A stretch of DNA of 64,000 nucleotides from JAEVLT01 sp964484065. GTDB lineage: Bacteria; Bacillota; Bacilli; Bacillales; Cytobacillaceae. Location: NCBI GenBank assembly GCA_964484065.1, contig CAZAEW010000018.1, forward strand, positions 1 to 64,000, given 5' to 3'. The notes beneath the pieces are model-generated. The model saw nothing but the letters and a program-made list of their open reading frames with translations, was not told where the DNA came from and made no database searches. A program made the translations under genes and the position numbers. Shown here piece by piece: positions 52,061 to 60,925 of the stretch (within the stretch, counting starts at the first letter, position 1; each line of letters opens with the position of its first letter).

Positions 52061-52606
52061 ATGCCATTTATTGAACGTTCTATAAAATCATTAAAAGAAG
52101 TATTAAATGAAAATGGAACAATGTTGGTCCTGGGTGAAGAAGGATTTACCCACACGGTAAAATGTACGTTCAATGCTCCTTTAAAGGAAACGGAAATAAC
52201 CGATTTTATAAAAAAGACAAATTTTATCTTTCCGAAAGATTATCAAGTTTTTCTGAAGACAAATAATGGAGCAAAAATTTTTGAACATCTTAATGACAGT
52301 GGGGAAAATATTGGTGGTGGTCTTCACTTATACTCGTTAGATGAAATTGAAAAATACAGCCATTTGCTTCAAGTCATTCTTGAAAAAGAGCTATCTTTCT
52401 ATCCTATCGGCTATCTAGAGGGACAATATTTAGTAATTGACTATGAGCAAATAAAACAGCATAATCCCAATTATTTGTTTCTATCTGACGAAACTTTGGA
52501 ATTAGTACCACTCCAATTAAATTTCGAACTATTCTTTGATCGTTTTATCCTTTGCCAGGGAGCCTATTTTTGGCAATGGCGCTATATTACGGCAGAAAAC
52601 TATTAG
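52061..52606 (+). CDS. SMI1/KNR4 (SUKH) family protein
   Basis: A 181-residue protein with the SUKH core: LKETEITDFIKKTNFIFPKDYQVFLKTNNGAKIF, then GGGLHLYSLDEIEKY, FYPIGYLEGQYLVIDY and the closing strand. SUKH proteins are mostly immunity proteins against polymorphic toxins, or lone housekeeping homologues. No toxin gene is visible beside it, so it is an orphan immunity-like gene. ATG after GGGGGAA. Confidence 0.85.
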   Translation: MPFIERSIKSLKEVLNENGTMLVLGEEGFTHTVKCTFNAPLKETEITDFIKKTNFIFPKDYQVFLKTNNGAKIFEHLNDSGENIGGGLHLYSLDEIEKYSHLLQVILEKELSFYPIGYLEGQYLVIDYEQIKQHNPNYLFLSDETLELVPLQLNFELFFDRFILCQGAYFWQWRYITAENY

Positions 52607-52757
52607 CGCCTCATTCTTTTTTGCTTTTACCTTTATTCTCAATGCGTCCATGCAGTTGCAAGATGGCATCCCCGCAAAAACGATGCGTTCTAAAAAGGTT
52701 AGAAACGAAGCTTTCTTTTTGAAGCATCGGATCAAGATAGTATAGCAGGGAAATGAC

Positions 52758-52784
52758 AAAGGGAACGGATTTTTCCGTTCCCTT
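52758..52784. terminator. Hairpin between SUKH gene and a small minus-strand gene
   Basis: GGGAACGGA / TCCGTTCCC, perfect 9-bp stem; short T-run. Confidence 0.65.
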
Positions 52785-52992
52785 AGCTTTCCTTCTTTTC
52801 TTTGATTCTCTTTTGTATCCTCCTATTTAGTTTGTATTGTTTAGAAACCCTTTTAATGAAAAATAAACCTGCAATTAGAGCTAATAAGTTTAGTGAATCA
52901 CCGAAATTTATAGAAAGAGTAATGTTGTTATTAACATTTACATCATTCTTCTTTTCGGAATGTCTCTTAGAATCCATTTCTTCGTTATTCAA
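52783..52992 (-). CDS. Small hypothetical protein
   Basis: A 69-residue protein, TTG start behind a GGGGGG ribosome site on the minus strand. A charged polar N-terminus (about 1-22), one weak hydrophobic stretch (LNLLALIAGLFFI), and a strongly basic tail (QYKLNRRIQKRIKEKKES). Unknown. The following 53000-53391 contains no gene apart from the leader of the next one. Confidence 0.6.
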   Translation of the reverse strand: MNNEEMDSKRHSEKKNDVNVNNNITLSINFGDSLNLLALIAGLFFIKRVSKQYKLNRRIQKRIKEKKES

Positions 52993-53391
52993 TTTTATCC
53001 CCCCAATTGGTTTATTGCTGCGTTTTAAACCGATCTAAATATATGAAAGAATAAAAATTTATATTCAATTTTCAAGAAAATTAATAAATCAAACTTTTAA
53101 CTGGAATAGCGTTTAGAAACCGATCCCTGAATGCAAACGGACCGCTTTAAATGAAAAAAATAGGTCAAAATAGTATTTGAGTAAAATAAAGCAGCTTTAA
53201 AAGCCTGAAGCCGGTGAAAAAGCCGGGGAAAGGGAATATAAAATATCTATCAAAATGATAATTTAACAAAGCTTTTTAAAAAGAGGGATTTAGTAAAAAG
53301 ATAATTTTTAATGGTTTGTTCATATTTTGGTAATAACTGGTGGGAATACTGTCATCTGTAAAACAAAATTTATCTTCAGGAGGAATTACAG

Positions 53392-54126
53392 ATGAAAAAA
53401 ATGGTAATGATCTATTTATTGTCGGCAGCAGCTTTGTTTTTTCTTAGTGTCAATACTGCCCAAGTTTTTGCAGCAGGAAACGCAAAACCTGTTACTCAGT
53501 CTTCAGCAGCAAATGGTCAATTCAACTCAAAAGGACATTTTAAGCATAACCCGCAGCTAGTCAAAAAGGAGGCCGAAAGATTGGGAATACAAACAGAAGG
53601 TAAAGATACGGCAAGTTTAATAAAAGAAATAAGGGAAACAAAGATAAAAAAGAAGGCTCAGTCACTAGGTATTGATACGAAGGGAAAAGACTTTGAAACC
53701 CTTGCCGGGGAAGTAAGGATGGCGATGTTAAAACAAAAAGCAAAGGAATTAGGAATTAACACGGAAAAAAAGACGATGGATACTTTATCGGCTGAAGTTC
53801 GAGAATCTGTTATTAAAAAAGAAGCGAAAGAATTGGGGATTTCAACCAACGGGAAACTGCTTCAAGATTTAGCGCAAGAGGTGTATAAGGCACGAATTAC
53901 GAAGGACGCCCAGGAACTGGGGATTTCAGTTCAAAATAAAACGCTTAAAGTACTGGCAAAGGAAGTAAGGGAGAAAAGGATCTATGATGCGGCAGAGAAA
54001 TTAGGGATTAATACGAAAGGAAAAACAACACACGAAATTTTTCGGGAAATCATGACAAACCATGGCGACAAAGCAAAAGAATTGAATTTATTTCCTCATA
54101 AAAGAATGGGAATCTGTGACAATTAG
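53392..54126 (+). CDS. Secreted tandem-repeat protein
   Basis: A 244-residue exported protein. Signal peptide about 1-28 (KKMVMIYLLSAAALFFLSV ... QVFA). From about residue 58 there are five to six tandem helical repeats of 32-34 residues, consensus KKxAKELGIxTxGKxxxxLAxEVREx (for example KKKAQSLGIDTKGKDFETLAGEVR, KKEAKELGISTNGKLLQDLAQEV). Each looks like a two-helix SAP/HeH-like module. Very Lys/Glu-rich. Function unknown; extracellular or wall associated. Ribosome site AGGAGG. A terminator AAAAAGGGGTTTGGA / TCCAAGCTCTTTTT follows at 54267-54301. Confidence 0.82.
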   Translation: MKKMVMIYLLSAAALFFLSVNTAQVFAAGNAKPVTQSSAANGQFNSKGHFKHNPQLVKKEAERLGIQTEGKDTASLIKEIRETKIKKKAQSLGIDTKGKDFETLAGEVRMAMLKQKAKELGINTEKKTMDTLSAEVRESVIKKEAKELGISTNGKLLQDLAQEVYKARITKDAQELGISVQNKTLKVLAKEVREKRIYDAAEKLGINTKGKTTHEIFREIMTNHGDKAKELNLFPHKRMGICDN

Positions 54127-54266
54127 GCAAAAGTGGGATTTCAATAAAGAACTGGGCACTTAAGTGGAAATATAAAAAGTCGAAAAAAAGTCATTGAAGA
54201 TGTCCGCTATCATTTTTTTGAATATTTATGTCAGTTCCGATATTCTTTTAGAAAATTAAATGATAT

Positions 54267-54302
54267 AAAAAGGGGTTTGGAAATTTATCCAAGCTCTTTT
54301 TG
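54267..54302 (+). terminator. Terminator after the secreted repeat protein gene
   Basis: GGTTTGGA / TCCAAGCT-type hairpin flanked by A-run and T-run. Confidence 0.75.
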
Positions 54303-54344
54303 TCGCTAATTACATCGCTAAAATGTCTTATAAGCTAAGAGACT

Positions 54345-54521
54345 TTAATTAAACAAATTATGAAAAATAGCGGCAAGCAGCCGTACTAAAAGATGAAAAA
54401 GACCGACAACTAATCTCCATAAAAGGCCAAATATTCCTTCGAAAATAAAATCGAGGATTCCTTCAAAAACATGATGATGTATTTTTTTCTTATGTTTTTC
54501 CTTTTCTTTAAATGGTTTCAT
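54345..54521 (-). CDS. 58-residue amphipathic small protein
   Basis: An uninterrupted minus-strand frame starting at the ATG at 54521, with AGAGG about 8 bases upstream. A basic, His-rich N-terminus (KPFKEKEKHKKKIHHHVFEG) is followed by a long amphipathic or membrane-active region with a repeated GILDFIFEGIFGLLW / VGLFHLLVRLLAAIF pattern. Unknown family; could be a membrane-associated peptide. Confidence 0.55.
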   Translation of the reverse strand: MKPFKEKEKHKKKIHHHVFEGILDFIFEGIFGLLWRLVVGLFHLLVRLLAAIFHNLFN

Positions 54522-54628
54522 CCAGGCAGCCTCTTCGAACTTTAATTAGATAGTTACATTTTAAAGAATTTATTTATTAAAATATACATCTTTTTAATGG
54601 ATCTTGTTAAAGGTCTGTTACAGAATAA

Positions 54629-54931
54629 TTAGTCATATCGTACTTGATCTTCTCCATCAATGATTAACTCAAGTTCATTTAAAAAGTTGAGCTCAAGCGG
54701 TGCAGGCAGGCGTTCCATCATTTCTTTCATTTCGCTAAGATTTTCTGCCTCTTCAATTGTAGCAGGCGGCTGCTCTAAATGCTGATACCAAACTTTTAAT
54801 TCATCAATAAATTCATAAAAATGCCTTTCAAATCGTTCGGCACATTCTTCGCTTTCATCCTCTGAAGATTTCTTCATCATTTCCCAATCCTCAAGAGCCG
54901 TTTCCAATTTTTCTTTAACACGATTGATCAT
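54629..54931 (-). CDS. Acidic hypothetical protein
   Basis: A 100-residue helical acidic protein; ATG 54931 follows AAGGAG with 8-base spacing (a GTG at 54940 is less well placed). Patterns INRVKEKLETALEDWEMMKKS and AERFERHFYEFIDELKVWYQHLE suggest a coiled or helical bundle. No family recognised. Confidence 0.7.
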   Translation of the reverse strand: MINRVKEKLETALEDWEMMKKSSEDESEECAERFERHFYEFIDELKVWYQHLEQPPATIEEAENLSEMKEMMERLPAPLELNFLNELELIIDGEDQVRYD

Positions 54932-55212
54932 TGTTATCACTCCTTGGATTTTGGTTTTATATGGAATACCCGGTATTCTTCGAAATTTTTAACTGCTGTA
55001 TATTGAAGTATACTTAACAAAATCAATTAAGACAAAAGTTTCTGTTTCCTTGATGGCCTATTCCTATTTATTAGCAGGTTAGGGTTTGTTTGAAAATAAT
55101 ACACAGAAAAATCAGATAACCCCAAGGTGATATGTTAATATTTAGTAAATAGGTGTACGGAAAAAGATTTAATTATAACAATAGAAATAAGTAATCTTAG
55201 GAGGGAGCATAT

Positions 55213-55299
55213 TTGGTATCAAATATTTTAGTACCGCTATTAATAGCAGCTATACTTGTTGTTGTTGGCGTCTTATTGGTTAAAGTGTTAAAAAAATAA
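55213..55299 (+). CDS. 28-residue single-helix membrane peptide
   Basis: TTG start with an excellent AGGAGGGA ribosome site 7 bases upstream. The peptide is one hydrophobic helix (NILVPLLIAAILVVVGVLLV) capped by KVLKK. The size and shape resemble small membrane regulators or type I toxin peptides. It precedes the cytochrome-like gene. Confidence 0.5.
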   Translation: MVSNILVPLLIAAILVVVGVLLVKVLKK

Positions 55300-55310
55300 T
55301 GAAAAGATAT

Positions 55311-55370
55311 GGGGACAGACCCCCGCTAAGGTAAAGCGGTAACGTAATGGGGGACAGACCCCGCTAAAGG
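55311..55370. repeat. GGGGACAGACCCC motif, two copies
   Basis: GGGGACAGACCCC at 55311 and GGGGGACAGACCCC at 55349, each followed by GCTAA, about 38 bp apart. This quasi-palindromic motif is, as I recall, dispersed in many Bacillaceae genomes. Confidence 0.7.
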
Positions 55371-55383
55371 AGGAGATTGGCTG

Positions 55384-55941
55384 ATGAAGTATTTACAAAT
55401 GCTCTTAGTCTCACTTTTATTCGTTTTTGCATTTAATTATGCACCAACAGGGAGTAACCTTGTTTTTGCAGATGATGATATTGAACAATTTTATGAAAAT
55501 CCCGGGGGAGAAAAGGAACATGGAGAAAATGGCCCTTATGAAGATATTGGCAAAACGATTGGCTGGGGTACCATAATTGCAATGGGTATTGCCGGGTTGA
55601 TATTCCCAATCAGAAGATCAATGAAATGGGTCATAACCAATTTGCCGGGAGCCAAAAACATTTTTATTTCAGTTTCTAAGAATTTAGGGAAATATCACAT
55701 ATTTATTGGAATGGCTGCCTTAGCTTTAGGAACCACTCATGGTGTTGCCATGTTTCTGGACAAAGGGGAATTGGAGAGTGAAGGGATAATTGGATTGGGG
55801 GCAGTCGTATTAATGGTGCTTGCTGGTATCGTGGGCGCGGTCTTATTCAAGCACAAAAAAATGAAAAGTCTTAGAACTGCTCATTCGTCTTTAATAGCTT
55901 TTGCCATACTTATGGGATGTATTCACATTTTTGCTTCCTAA
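55384..55941 (+). CDS. Putative membrane b-type cytochrome-like protein
   Basis: A 185-residue protein: signal peptide about 1-29, an acidic extracellular stretch (DDDIEQFYENPGGEKEHGENG), then four helices. His residues occur in the helices KYHIFIGMAALALGTTHGVAMF and RTAHSSLIAFAILMGCIHIFAS, paired as would be expected for bis-His haem ligation in cytochrome b561-like bundles. No close family name. Ribosome site AAAGGAGGAG. Confidence 0.65.
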   Translation: MKYLQMLLVSLLFVFAFNYAPTGSNLVFADDDIEQFYENPGGEKEHGENGPYEDIGKTIGWGTIIAMGIAGLIFPIRRSMKWVITNLPGAKNIFISVSKNLGKYHIFIGMAALALGTTHGVAMFLDKGELESEGIIGLGAVVLMVLAGIVGAVLFKHKKMKSLRTAHSSLIAFAILMGCIHIFAS

Positions 55942-56183
55942 AAATCAATAGGAAAGAAAGTTAATAATTGTAACGTCTATGGATAAGAATAATAAAGTTA
56001 AAAATAGGATATACCAAAAGACCATCAAGCATTGGTGGTCTTTTGGTGCATCTTTTGTTAGGTAATGTTTGCCTTGGACAGGTCCAATTCATTTTCTATA
56101 ACCAGCCGATTGATATAAAATAAAGGGGCTAAAGATAATTAGGTTTAAAAGAACAAAACTTTTTCAGGAATAGGTGGATAGTT

Positions 56184-57473
56184 ATGAATACCATAGTACA
56201 TTTGTTAAATCAATATGGGTATACGCTGCTCTTTTTTTCATTGATGCTGGAATTAATTATTATCCCCATTCCTAATGAAGCATTGATGAGTTATGTTGGC
56301 GTTTTATGTTTTCAAGGGAAAATGAATGTGTTTTTTTCCATTATCACTGCCGGGGCTGGCGGTGTTTTAGGAGCTACCATTTCCTATTGGATTGGATATA
56401 AACTTGGTTACCCGTTTTTTCGGAAATATGGACACTATATTCACATGGGTCCGGAAAAAATGGACAAGATGTCCAAGTGGTATGAAAAGTATGGAAAGGT
56501 TTTGCTGGTTTTTTCTTTTTTTATTCCAGGTGTTAGACATATTGCAAGTATTATCTCTGGAGTCATAAAATTACCATTTCGATATTTTACCATTTTTGCT
56601 TATATCGGAGTTTTTCTATGGACAGGGACTTTTATCTCTTTGGGAAATTTATTGGGTCCGCAATGGGATCAATATCAAGGGGAAATTAAAAAATGGCTGG
56701 TTTTGACAAGCATCCTTTTGGGCTTTGTTGCCATTATTTATTTTGTCATAAGAGCGAATAAGGATTATTTCAAAGAAGCTTTATATCTTTTAAACGAGCA
56801 TGCAATTATGAAATTTAAAAGTTTTTTAAAAATAAAATTTATCATCATATCTTTTTTCATTTTATTTATATTATTTTTTACCCTAATGGTCGGTATGATT
56901 CAAGACCTGATTTATCATGAATTCGGCCAATTTAATATTATTACGAAAACAATTGTCTTCTCCATGTTTAATAGGCAGTGGCAGGGAATCATGAATTCTT
57001 TTTATTTCCTTTCTTCATGGACGGCTTTGGGTCTGGTTTCCATTGTTTCGGCCGTGATTATTTTTATCAAAAAGGAAAATAGAAAGCTTGAGCTGATCTT
57101 TTTTGTTTCTGCCATGCTTGGAACTTTCCTTTTTTCAAGGGGAATTCATTGGGTATTTCATTTTATGTTAAATCAAAAAAATATTAGTGCTGGTTTTCCC
57201 AATGAACAGTCGATGCTTTTCATGTCAGTGTACGGATTTCTGCTGTTTATGTTAATTCGTCATAAAAGAAATTACCTTTTAGGAACAGCTGAATTCTTGC
57301 TATTTTTATTGCTTTTATTGGGCTATTTCGTAAGCGGTATTTATATTCATCACATGAATCCGAATGATCTAGTTGCCGGTTATGTATTTAGTGCGGCTTG
57401 GCTTACCGGAATGTTATTTTCTCTTGAAATGTTCCGGCTTCTAGCCATAATCAAAAAAAATATTAACAGGTAA
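56184..57473 (+). CDS. DedA / PAP2-like fusion membrane protein
   Basis: A 429-residue fusion. About 1-190 form a DedA (VTT) domain: ELIIIPIPNEALMSYVG, the YWIGYKLGYPFFRKYGHY loop, and FIPGVRHIASIISGVIKLPFRYF. About 245-420 resemble a PAP2 phosphatase, but the signature FPSGH is FPNEQS (near residue 338), and the SRxxxxxHxxxD block is SGIYIHHMNPND, so the catalytic His and Arg are lost. DedA proteins act in phospholipid scrambling or undecaprenyl phosphate recycling; the inactive PAP2 half could bind lipid phosphate. Complete, with a terminator after it. Confidence 0.88.
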   Translation: MNTIVHLLNQYGYTLLFFSLMLELIIIPIPNEALMSYVGVLCFQGKMNVFFSIITAGAGGVLGATISYWIGYKLGYPFFRKYGHYIHMGPEKMDKMSKWYEKYGKVLLVFSFFIPGVRHIASIISGVIKLPFRYFTIFAYIGVFLWTGTFISLGNLLGPQWDQYQGEIKKWLVLTSILLGFVAIIYFVIRANKDYFKEALYLLNEHAIMKFKSFLKIKFIIISFFILFILFFTLMVGMIQDLIYHEFGQFNIITKTIVFSMFNRQWQGIMNSFYFLSSWTALGLVSIVSAVIIFIKKENRKLELIFFVSAMLGTFLFSRGIHWVFHFMLNQKNISAGFPNEQSMLFMSVYGFLLFMLIRHKRNYLLGTAEFLLFLLLLLGYFVSGIYIHHMNPNDLVAGYVFSAAWLTGMLFSLEMFRLLAIIKKNINR

Positions 57474-57485
57474 AAATCCTTTTAA

Positions 57486-57518
57486 CAAAAAAGACCATCA
57501 AAGGATGGCCTTTTTTTA
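57486..57518. terminator. Bidirectional terminator
   Basis: AAAAAAGACCATC / GATGGCCTTTTTTT between convergent genes. Confidence 0.9.
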
Positions 57519-57525
57519 AAGCAAT

Positions 57526-57981
57526 TTATACTCGTTTTGCTCCAATGTATCTTGGGTGCCAATAAGGATTGCTTGTGGTTGTAATCATGACCCCTCTTGA
57601 TGAAGAAGCCATAATCATTTTTCCGTAACCAATATAAATCGCAACATGCGTTGGGCTGCTGTACTTTGTTGGTGCAAAGAACATTAAGTCGCCCGGCTGC
57701 AGGGAATATACATGATATCCATTTCCATAGAACATTTGCGCAGCAGTACGGTTCAACGTTCTGCCTGTTGTGGAGTATGAATACTTAACAAGTCCTGAAC
57801 AATCAAATCCGCTCGGTGAAATTCCGCCGTAGCGGTAGGGAACTCCAATATATGATTCAGCAACTGCGATTGCTTTTGTATGATAGTTATAATAGGCTGC
57901 TTCTGCTTTATCACCCATTTGGGCATACAAAGAGCTAACAGAAATCAGCAAGGCAAAAGCGATGATACATTTCTTTAGCAT
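57526..57981 (-). CDS. Secreted NlpC/P60 endopeptidase
   Basis: A 151-residue cell-wall hydrolase. ATG 57981 follows AGGAGG with 9-base spacing. Signal peptide about 1-28 (KKCIIAFALLISVSSLYAQ ... AEA). The NlpC/P60 domain has the catalytic Cys in PSGFDCSGLVKYSY, the His in THVAIYIGYG and the third polar residue near NPYWHPRY. It lacks any binding (SH3b or LysM) domain. Cleaves peptidoglycan stem peptides. Confidence 0.93.
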   Translation of the reverse strand: MLKKCIIAFALLISVSSLYAQMGDKAEAAYYNYHTKAIAVAESYIGVPYRYGGISPSGFDCSGLVKYSYSTTGRTLNRTAAQMFYGNGYHVYSLQPGDLMFFAPTKYSSPTHVAIYIGYGKMIMASSSRGVMITTTSNPYWHPRYIGAKRV

Positions 57982-58152
57982 GATTGATATCCTCCTGTGT
58001 GATTTAATAGTCACACTATACAGGACGGGTATAACAGAGATATCACAGCTAAATTACAATTCCATTTCAAAAGATATTTTGGGATAATATGATTGGCTGG
58101 CAAGGATTGGGCTCACTATTTAACTTTATAAAGGAAAATTGAGGAATCCGAA

Positions 58153-58458
58153 TGAAGAGACGTTCAAAAGCAATTATTTTTTCAATTGTTCTTAGCTGGG
58201 TTTGCTTTATATTATGTCGGCTGTCTAGCACCTTATAATTTGCAAGGGCTTTGGAATGCAAATAGGTTAGGTATCGTAAATGAAGACAGTCTAAAAAACA
58301 TAAATGAACTATCGGAATATTTTAAAGGTTATACAATAAAAAAAGTAAAGTATTTAGGCAGCGATACGTATGAAGTATTTACTGATAGAGTTGCATTTAT
58401 TATCGTTGCAGATTATTCGGACTCTGCATATTGGAAATATAAGATATTAAAAATATGA
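58153..58458 (+). pseudogene. Small membrane-anchored protein, likely frameshifted
   Basis: An ATG at 58153 with a GAGGAAT ribosome site begins MKRRSKAIIF but stops early; the neighbouring frame from about 58186 reads FLAGFALYYVGCLAPYNLQGLWNANRLGIVNEDSLKNI to the end. Joined, the two would give a protein of about 100 residues with an N-terminal anchor (or lipoprotein-like) segment. The shift lies near a run of six T residues. Family unknown. Confidence 0.55.
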
Positions 58459-58543
58459 TAAAAAGGTACAGTATTTCACGAATCCAATGTGAGTTTTAAG
58501 ATGAGTAAGCAGACATTGGTTTGGCATTGTACGGTGTGTTTGA

Positions 58544-58578
58544 GTGCATTTCTCCACAGGAGAAATGCTATTTTTTTT
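58544..58578 (+). terminator. Terminator
   Basis: GCATTTCTCC / GGAGAAATGC perfect 10-bp stem and eight T residues. Confidence 0.92.
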
Positions 58579-58630
58579 CGGTAAATATCTTGTTTTAGTA
58601 AGGATTATGTAAAAAAAGGAATTTTGTCTA

Positions 58631-58685
58631 TTGTAAATATTGGTAATATTTTATATATTAACAATGATAATATAAATATTGTTAA
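58631..58685 (+). promoter_or_regulatory. Promoter and operator of the PadR-efflux operon
   Basis: TTGTAA (58631-58636) and TATATT (58654-58659), 17 bp apart, are followed by a TTAACAAT-N12-ATTGTTAA palindrome (58658-58685) at the start of the transcript. Autorepression by the PadR protein is likely. Confidence 0.6.
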
Positions 58686-58700
58686 TAAGGGAGTAGTGCA

Positions 58701-59210
58701 ATGAACATTCAAGATGTGATTTTAGGTTTCCTTTGTGAAAAGCCAATGAGTGGATATGATATCAAACAAATGATGGAAAAATCGGTTTCTTATTTTTTTG
58801 ATGCGACATTTGGGGCGATCTATCCGGCCTTAAGAAAGATGGAGAAAGAAGGATTGGTGGAAAAGCAAGTTATTCAGCAGGAGGGAAAGCCGAATAAAAA
58901 TTTATTTGTGATCACGGAATCAGGGAGAGAGCAATTTCAAAAATACTTAAACAGTCCGATTAATCCAACTGTGACAAGATCAGATATTCTTATCCGTTTA
59001 TTTTTTGGGAAACTTTCAACGAAAGAAAATGTTCAAATTTGGTTAGAAGAAGAACGGCAAAAGAATGAAGAAATGTATGAAAGTCTGGAAAAGGTTTCTA
59101 GTGAATTTCCAAATATGGATAAACATCAAAGACTTGTTTTAGAATATGGAATTCGCTTGTCTAAAATGGTCATGGAGTTAATTGACGAAGAGTTAAATCG
59201 TGAAGGTTAG
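58701..59210 (+). CDS. PadR-family transcriptional regulator
   Basis: A 169-residue regulator with the PadR winged helix (VILGFLCEKPMSGYDIKQMMEKSVSYFFDATFGAIYPALRKMEKEGLVEKQ) and the C-terminal Vir_act_alpha helical domain (SDILIRLFFGKLSTKENVQIWLEEERQ). Probably represses its own operon with the downstream MFS and perhaps RND exporter. Ribosome site AAGGGAG. Confidence 0.92.
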   Translation: MNIQDVILGFLCEKPMSGYDIKQMMEKSVSYFFDATFGAIYPALRKMEKEGLVEKQVIQQEGKPNKNLFVITESGREQFQKYLNSPINPTVTRSDILIRLFFGKLSTKENVQIWLEEERQKNEEMYESLEKVSSEFPNMDKHQRLVLEYGIRLSKMVMELIDEELNREG

Positions 59211-59221
59211 GGGGGAATGGG

Positions 59222-60925
59222 ATGGCGGAAAAGGGTGGAATGAAAATTGTTTTGTTAATGTGTCTAGGGATATTTGTTTGTATGCTCGATTCAACCATTA
59301 TGAATATTACATTACCTGCAATCCAAAATGATTTGAAGACAACACTGGAAACAAGCTCATGGATGCTAAATGTGTATACAATAACGATTGCTGTTTTAGC
59401 CATTCCAATGGCCAGATTTGCAGAACTGTTTGGCAGAAATAAATTTTTTCTCGCAGGATTGTTTATTTTCGGTTCTGCATCGGCATTATGTGGGTTTGCT
59501 GATAATGGAAACTTACTTATAGGAGCACGTTTCCTTCAAAGTCTTGGGGCTTCCATTTTAATTCCGTGCAGTATGATCATTGGGATTTCTGCAATGCCGC
59601 TTGAAAAAAGAAGAATATCACAAACACTGCTGGGAGCAACACAAGGTCTCTCAACAGCATTGGGTCCTACTGTAGGCGGGTTCTTAACAGAGAAAATGAG
59701 CTGGCACTGGGTATTTTTCGTTAACATACCAATCTGTATAATGGCGATAATGGCTGGTTTTCTCCTATTAAACTTAAAAAACGAAACGCGGGTTAGAGAA
59801 AAAATGGATTGGATAGGATTAATCTTTTCATTTATGACCATTTTTCCTTTAAATCTGGTTCTCATCAAAGGAAACACGTGGGGATGGGAAAGCAGCTATG
59901 CAATTCTTTGTTATTTTACTACTGCCATTTGCTTTGCATTGTTTCTTGTTGCTGAAAAAAAATCCAAAGCCCCAATGGTTAACCTCAATCTATTTAAGGA
60001 TCGTCTGTTTACAGGTGCTAGCATACTTGCATTAACAGGTTTTATTTTTCTAATCGGCGTAATGGTATTACTTCCGCAATTTTTGACCAACTTCCAAAAC
60101 AAGACTGAGCTAAACGCTGCCCTTCTTGTTACACCGGTATCAGCCTCCATCTTTGTTTTTTCCACTATTGCCGGAATTCTTATTAATAGGATTGGTTACA
60201 CTGTATCCGTTATTTTTGGATTTGGAATGATGGGAGTGGCGTACTATTTGCTGCACAATCTAACCATTCACAGTACTTCAAAGGAAATTATCATTTTGTG
60301 CAGTTTATTAGGGTTTGGATTTAGCTTCGTGATTACTGTGGCGACAATTGCAAGCTCATCCTCTTTTGAAGGAGAAATGCTGACGGCTTCTCAAGGCGTA
60401 TTCTCGATGATCAGACAGGTTGGTGTTGTATTAGCCGTCGCAATCTTTGTCTCCGGGCTGACGCATAATATGAATTTGAAAAAGCAAGAGGTTATCGCTT
60501 TTGCTTCGAAAAAGTCGGAAACACTGGATCTTCCGAAACCAGCGAAGGGAAAAATCTTGGAAGAAACGAAAAAAATAATAAATACGGAAGAAAAAACGAA
60601 ACACTCTAAGCCTGATATTATGACAAAAAAAGAGCGTGAACAGCTCATCGAAATGATCGTGCAGAAAGAGTTGGCCAAAATCCCTGAGGACCAAAGAAGC
60701 TTAGCGAAGGATAGGATTTACCAACAAGCTTCTAAACAAGTTGATCAAGAAGTTTTGAAAAAAGAAAAGGCAGTTACCAATTATTCAAAACAGGTTTCAA
60801 GCTTTGCCAAGACAAATATTGCCTTTGGTTTTGCTGATTTATACAAAGCAAGCATTCCATTTGTCTTTCTTTCCGGTTTGTCAGGACTGGTTTTCTATAA
60901 AAAAAGGCTGAGGTACTATCATTAA
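59222..60925 (+). CDS. DHA2-family MFS exporter with large extracytoplasmic loop
   Basis: A 567-residue MFS exporter starting 11 bp after padR. DHA2 hallmarks: LDSTIMNITLPAIQNDL, RFAELFGRNKFFLAG, and LGPTVGGFLTEKMSWHWVFFVNIP. The last helix pair is split by an unusual insertion of about 125 residues (about 410-535), highly charged and Lys/Glu-rich (helix KKEREQLIEMIVQKELAKIPEDQRSLAK), which should face outside. Such inserts occur in some Gram-positive DHA2 members and may replace an adaptor. Substrate unknown. Confidence 0.92.
   Translation: MAEKGGMKIVLLMCLGIFVCMLDSTIMNITLPAIQNDLKTTLETSSWMLNVYTITIAVLAIPMARFAELFGRNKFFLAGLFIFGSASALCGFADNGNLLIGARFLQSLGASILIPCSMIIGISAMPLEKRRISQTLLGATQGLSTALGPTVGGFLTEKMSWHWVFFVNIPICIMAIMAGFLLLNLKNETRVREKMDWIGLIFSFMTIFPLNLVLIKGNTWGWESSYAILCYFTTAICFALFLVAEKKSKAPMVNLNLFKDRLFTGASILALTGFIFLIGVMVLLPQFLTNFQNKTELNAALLVTPVSASIFVFSTIAGILINRIGYTVSVIFGFGMMGVAYYLLHNLTIHSTSKEIIILCSLLGFGFSFVITVATIASSSSFEGEMLTASQGVFSMIRQVGVVLAVAIFVSGLTHNMNLKKQEVIAFASKKSETLDLPKPAKGKILEETKKIINTEEKTKHSKPDIMTKKEREQLIEMIVQKELAKIPEDQRSLAKDRIYQQASKQVDQEVLKKEKAVTNYSKQVSSFAKTNIAFGFADLYKASIPFVFLSGLSGLVFYKKRLRYYH

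Noticed and set aside
52061..52606. Toxin-immunity locus
   Set aside because: A SUKH protein is present but no polymorphic toxin or secretion marker lies beside it.
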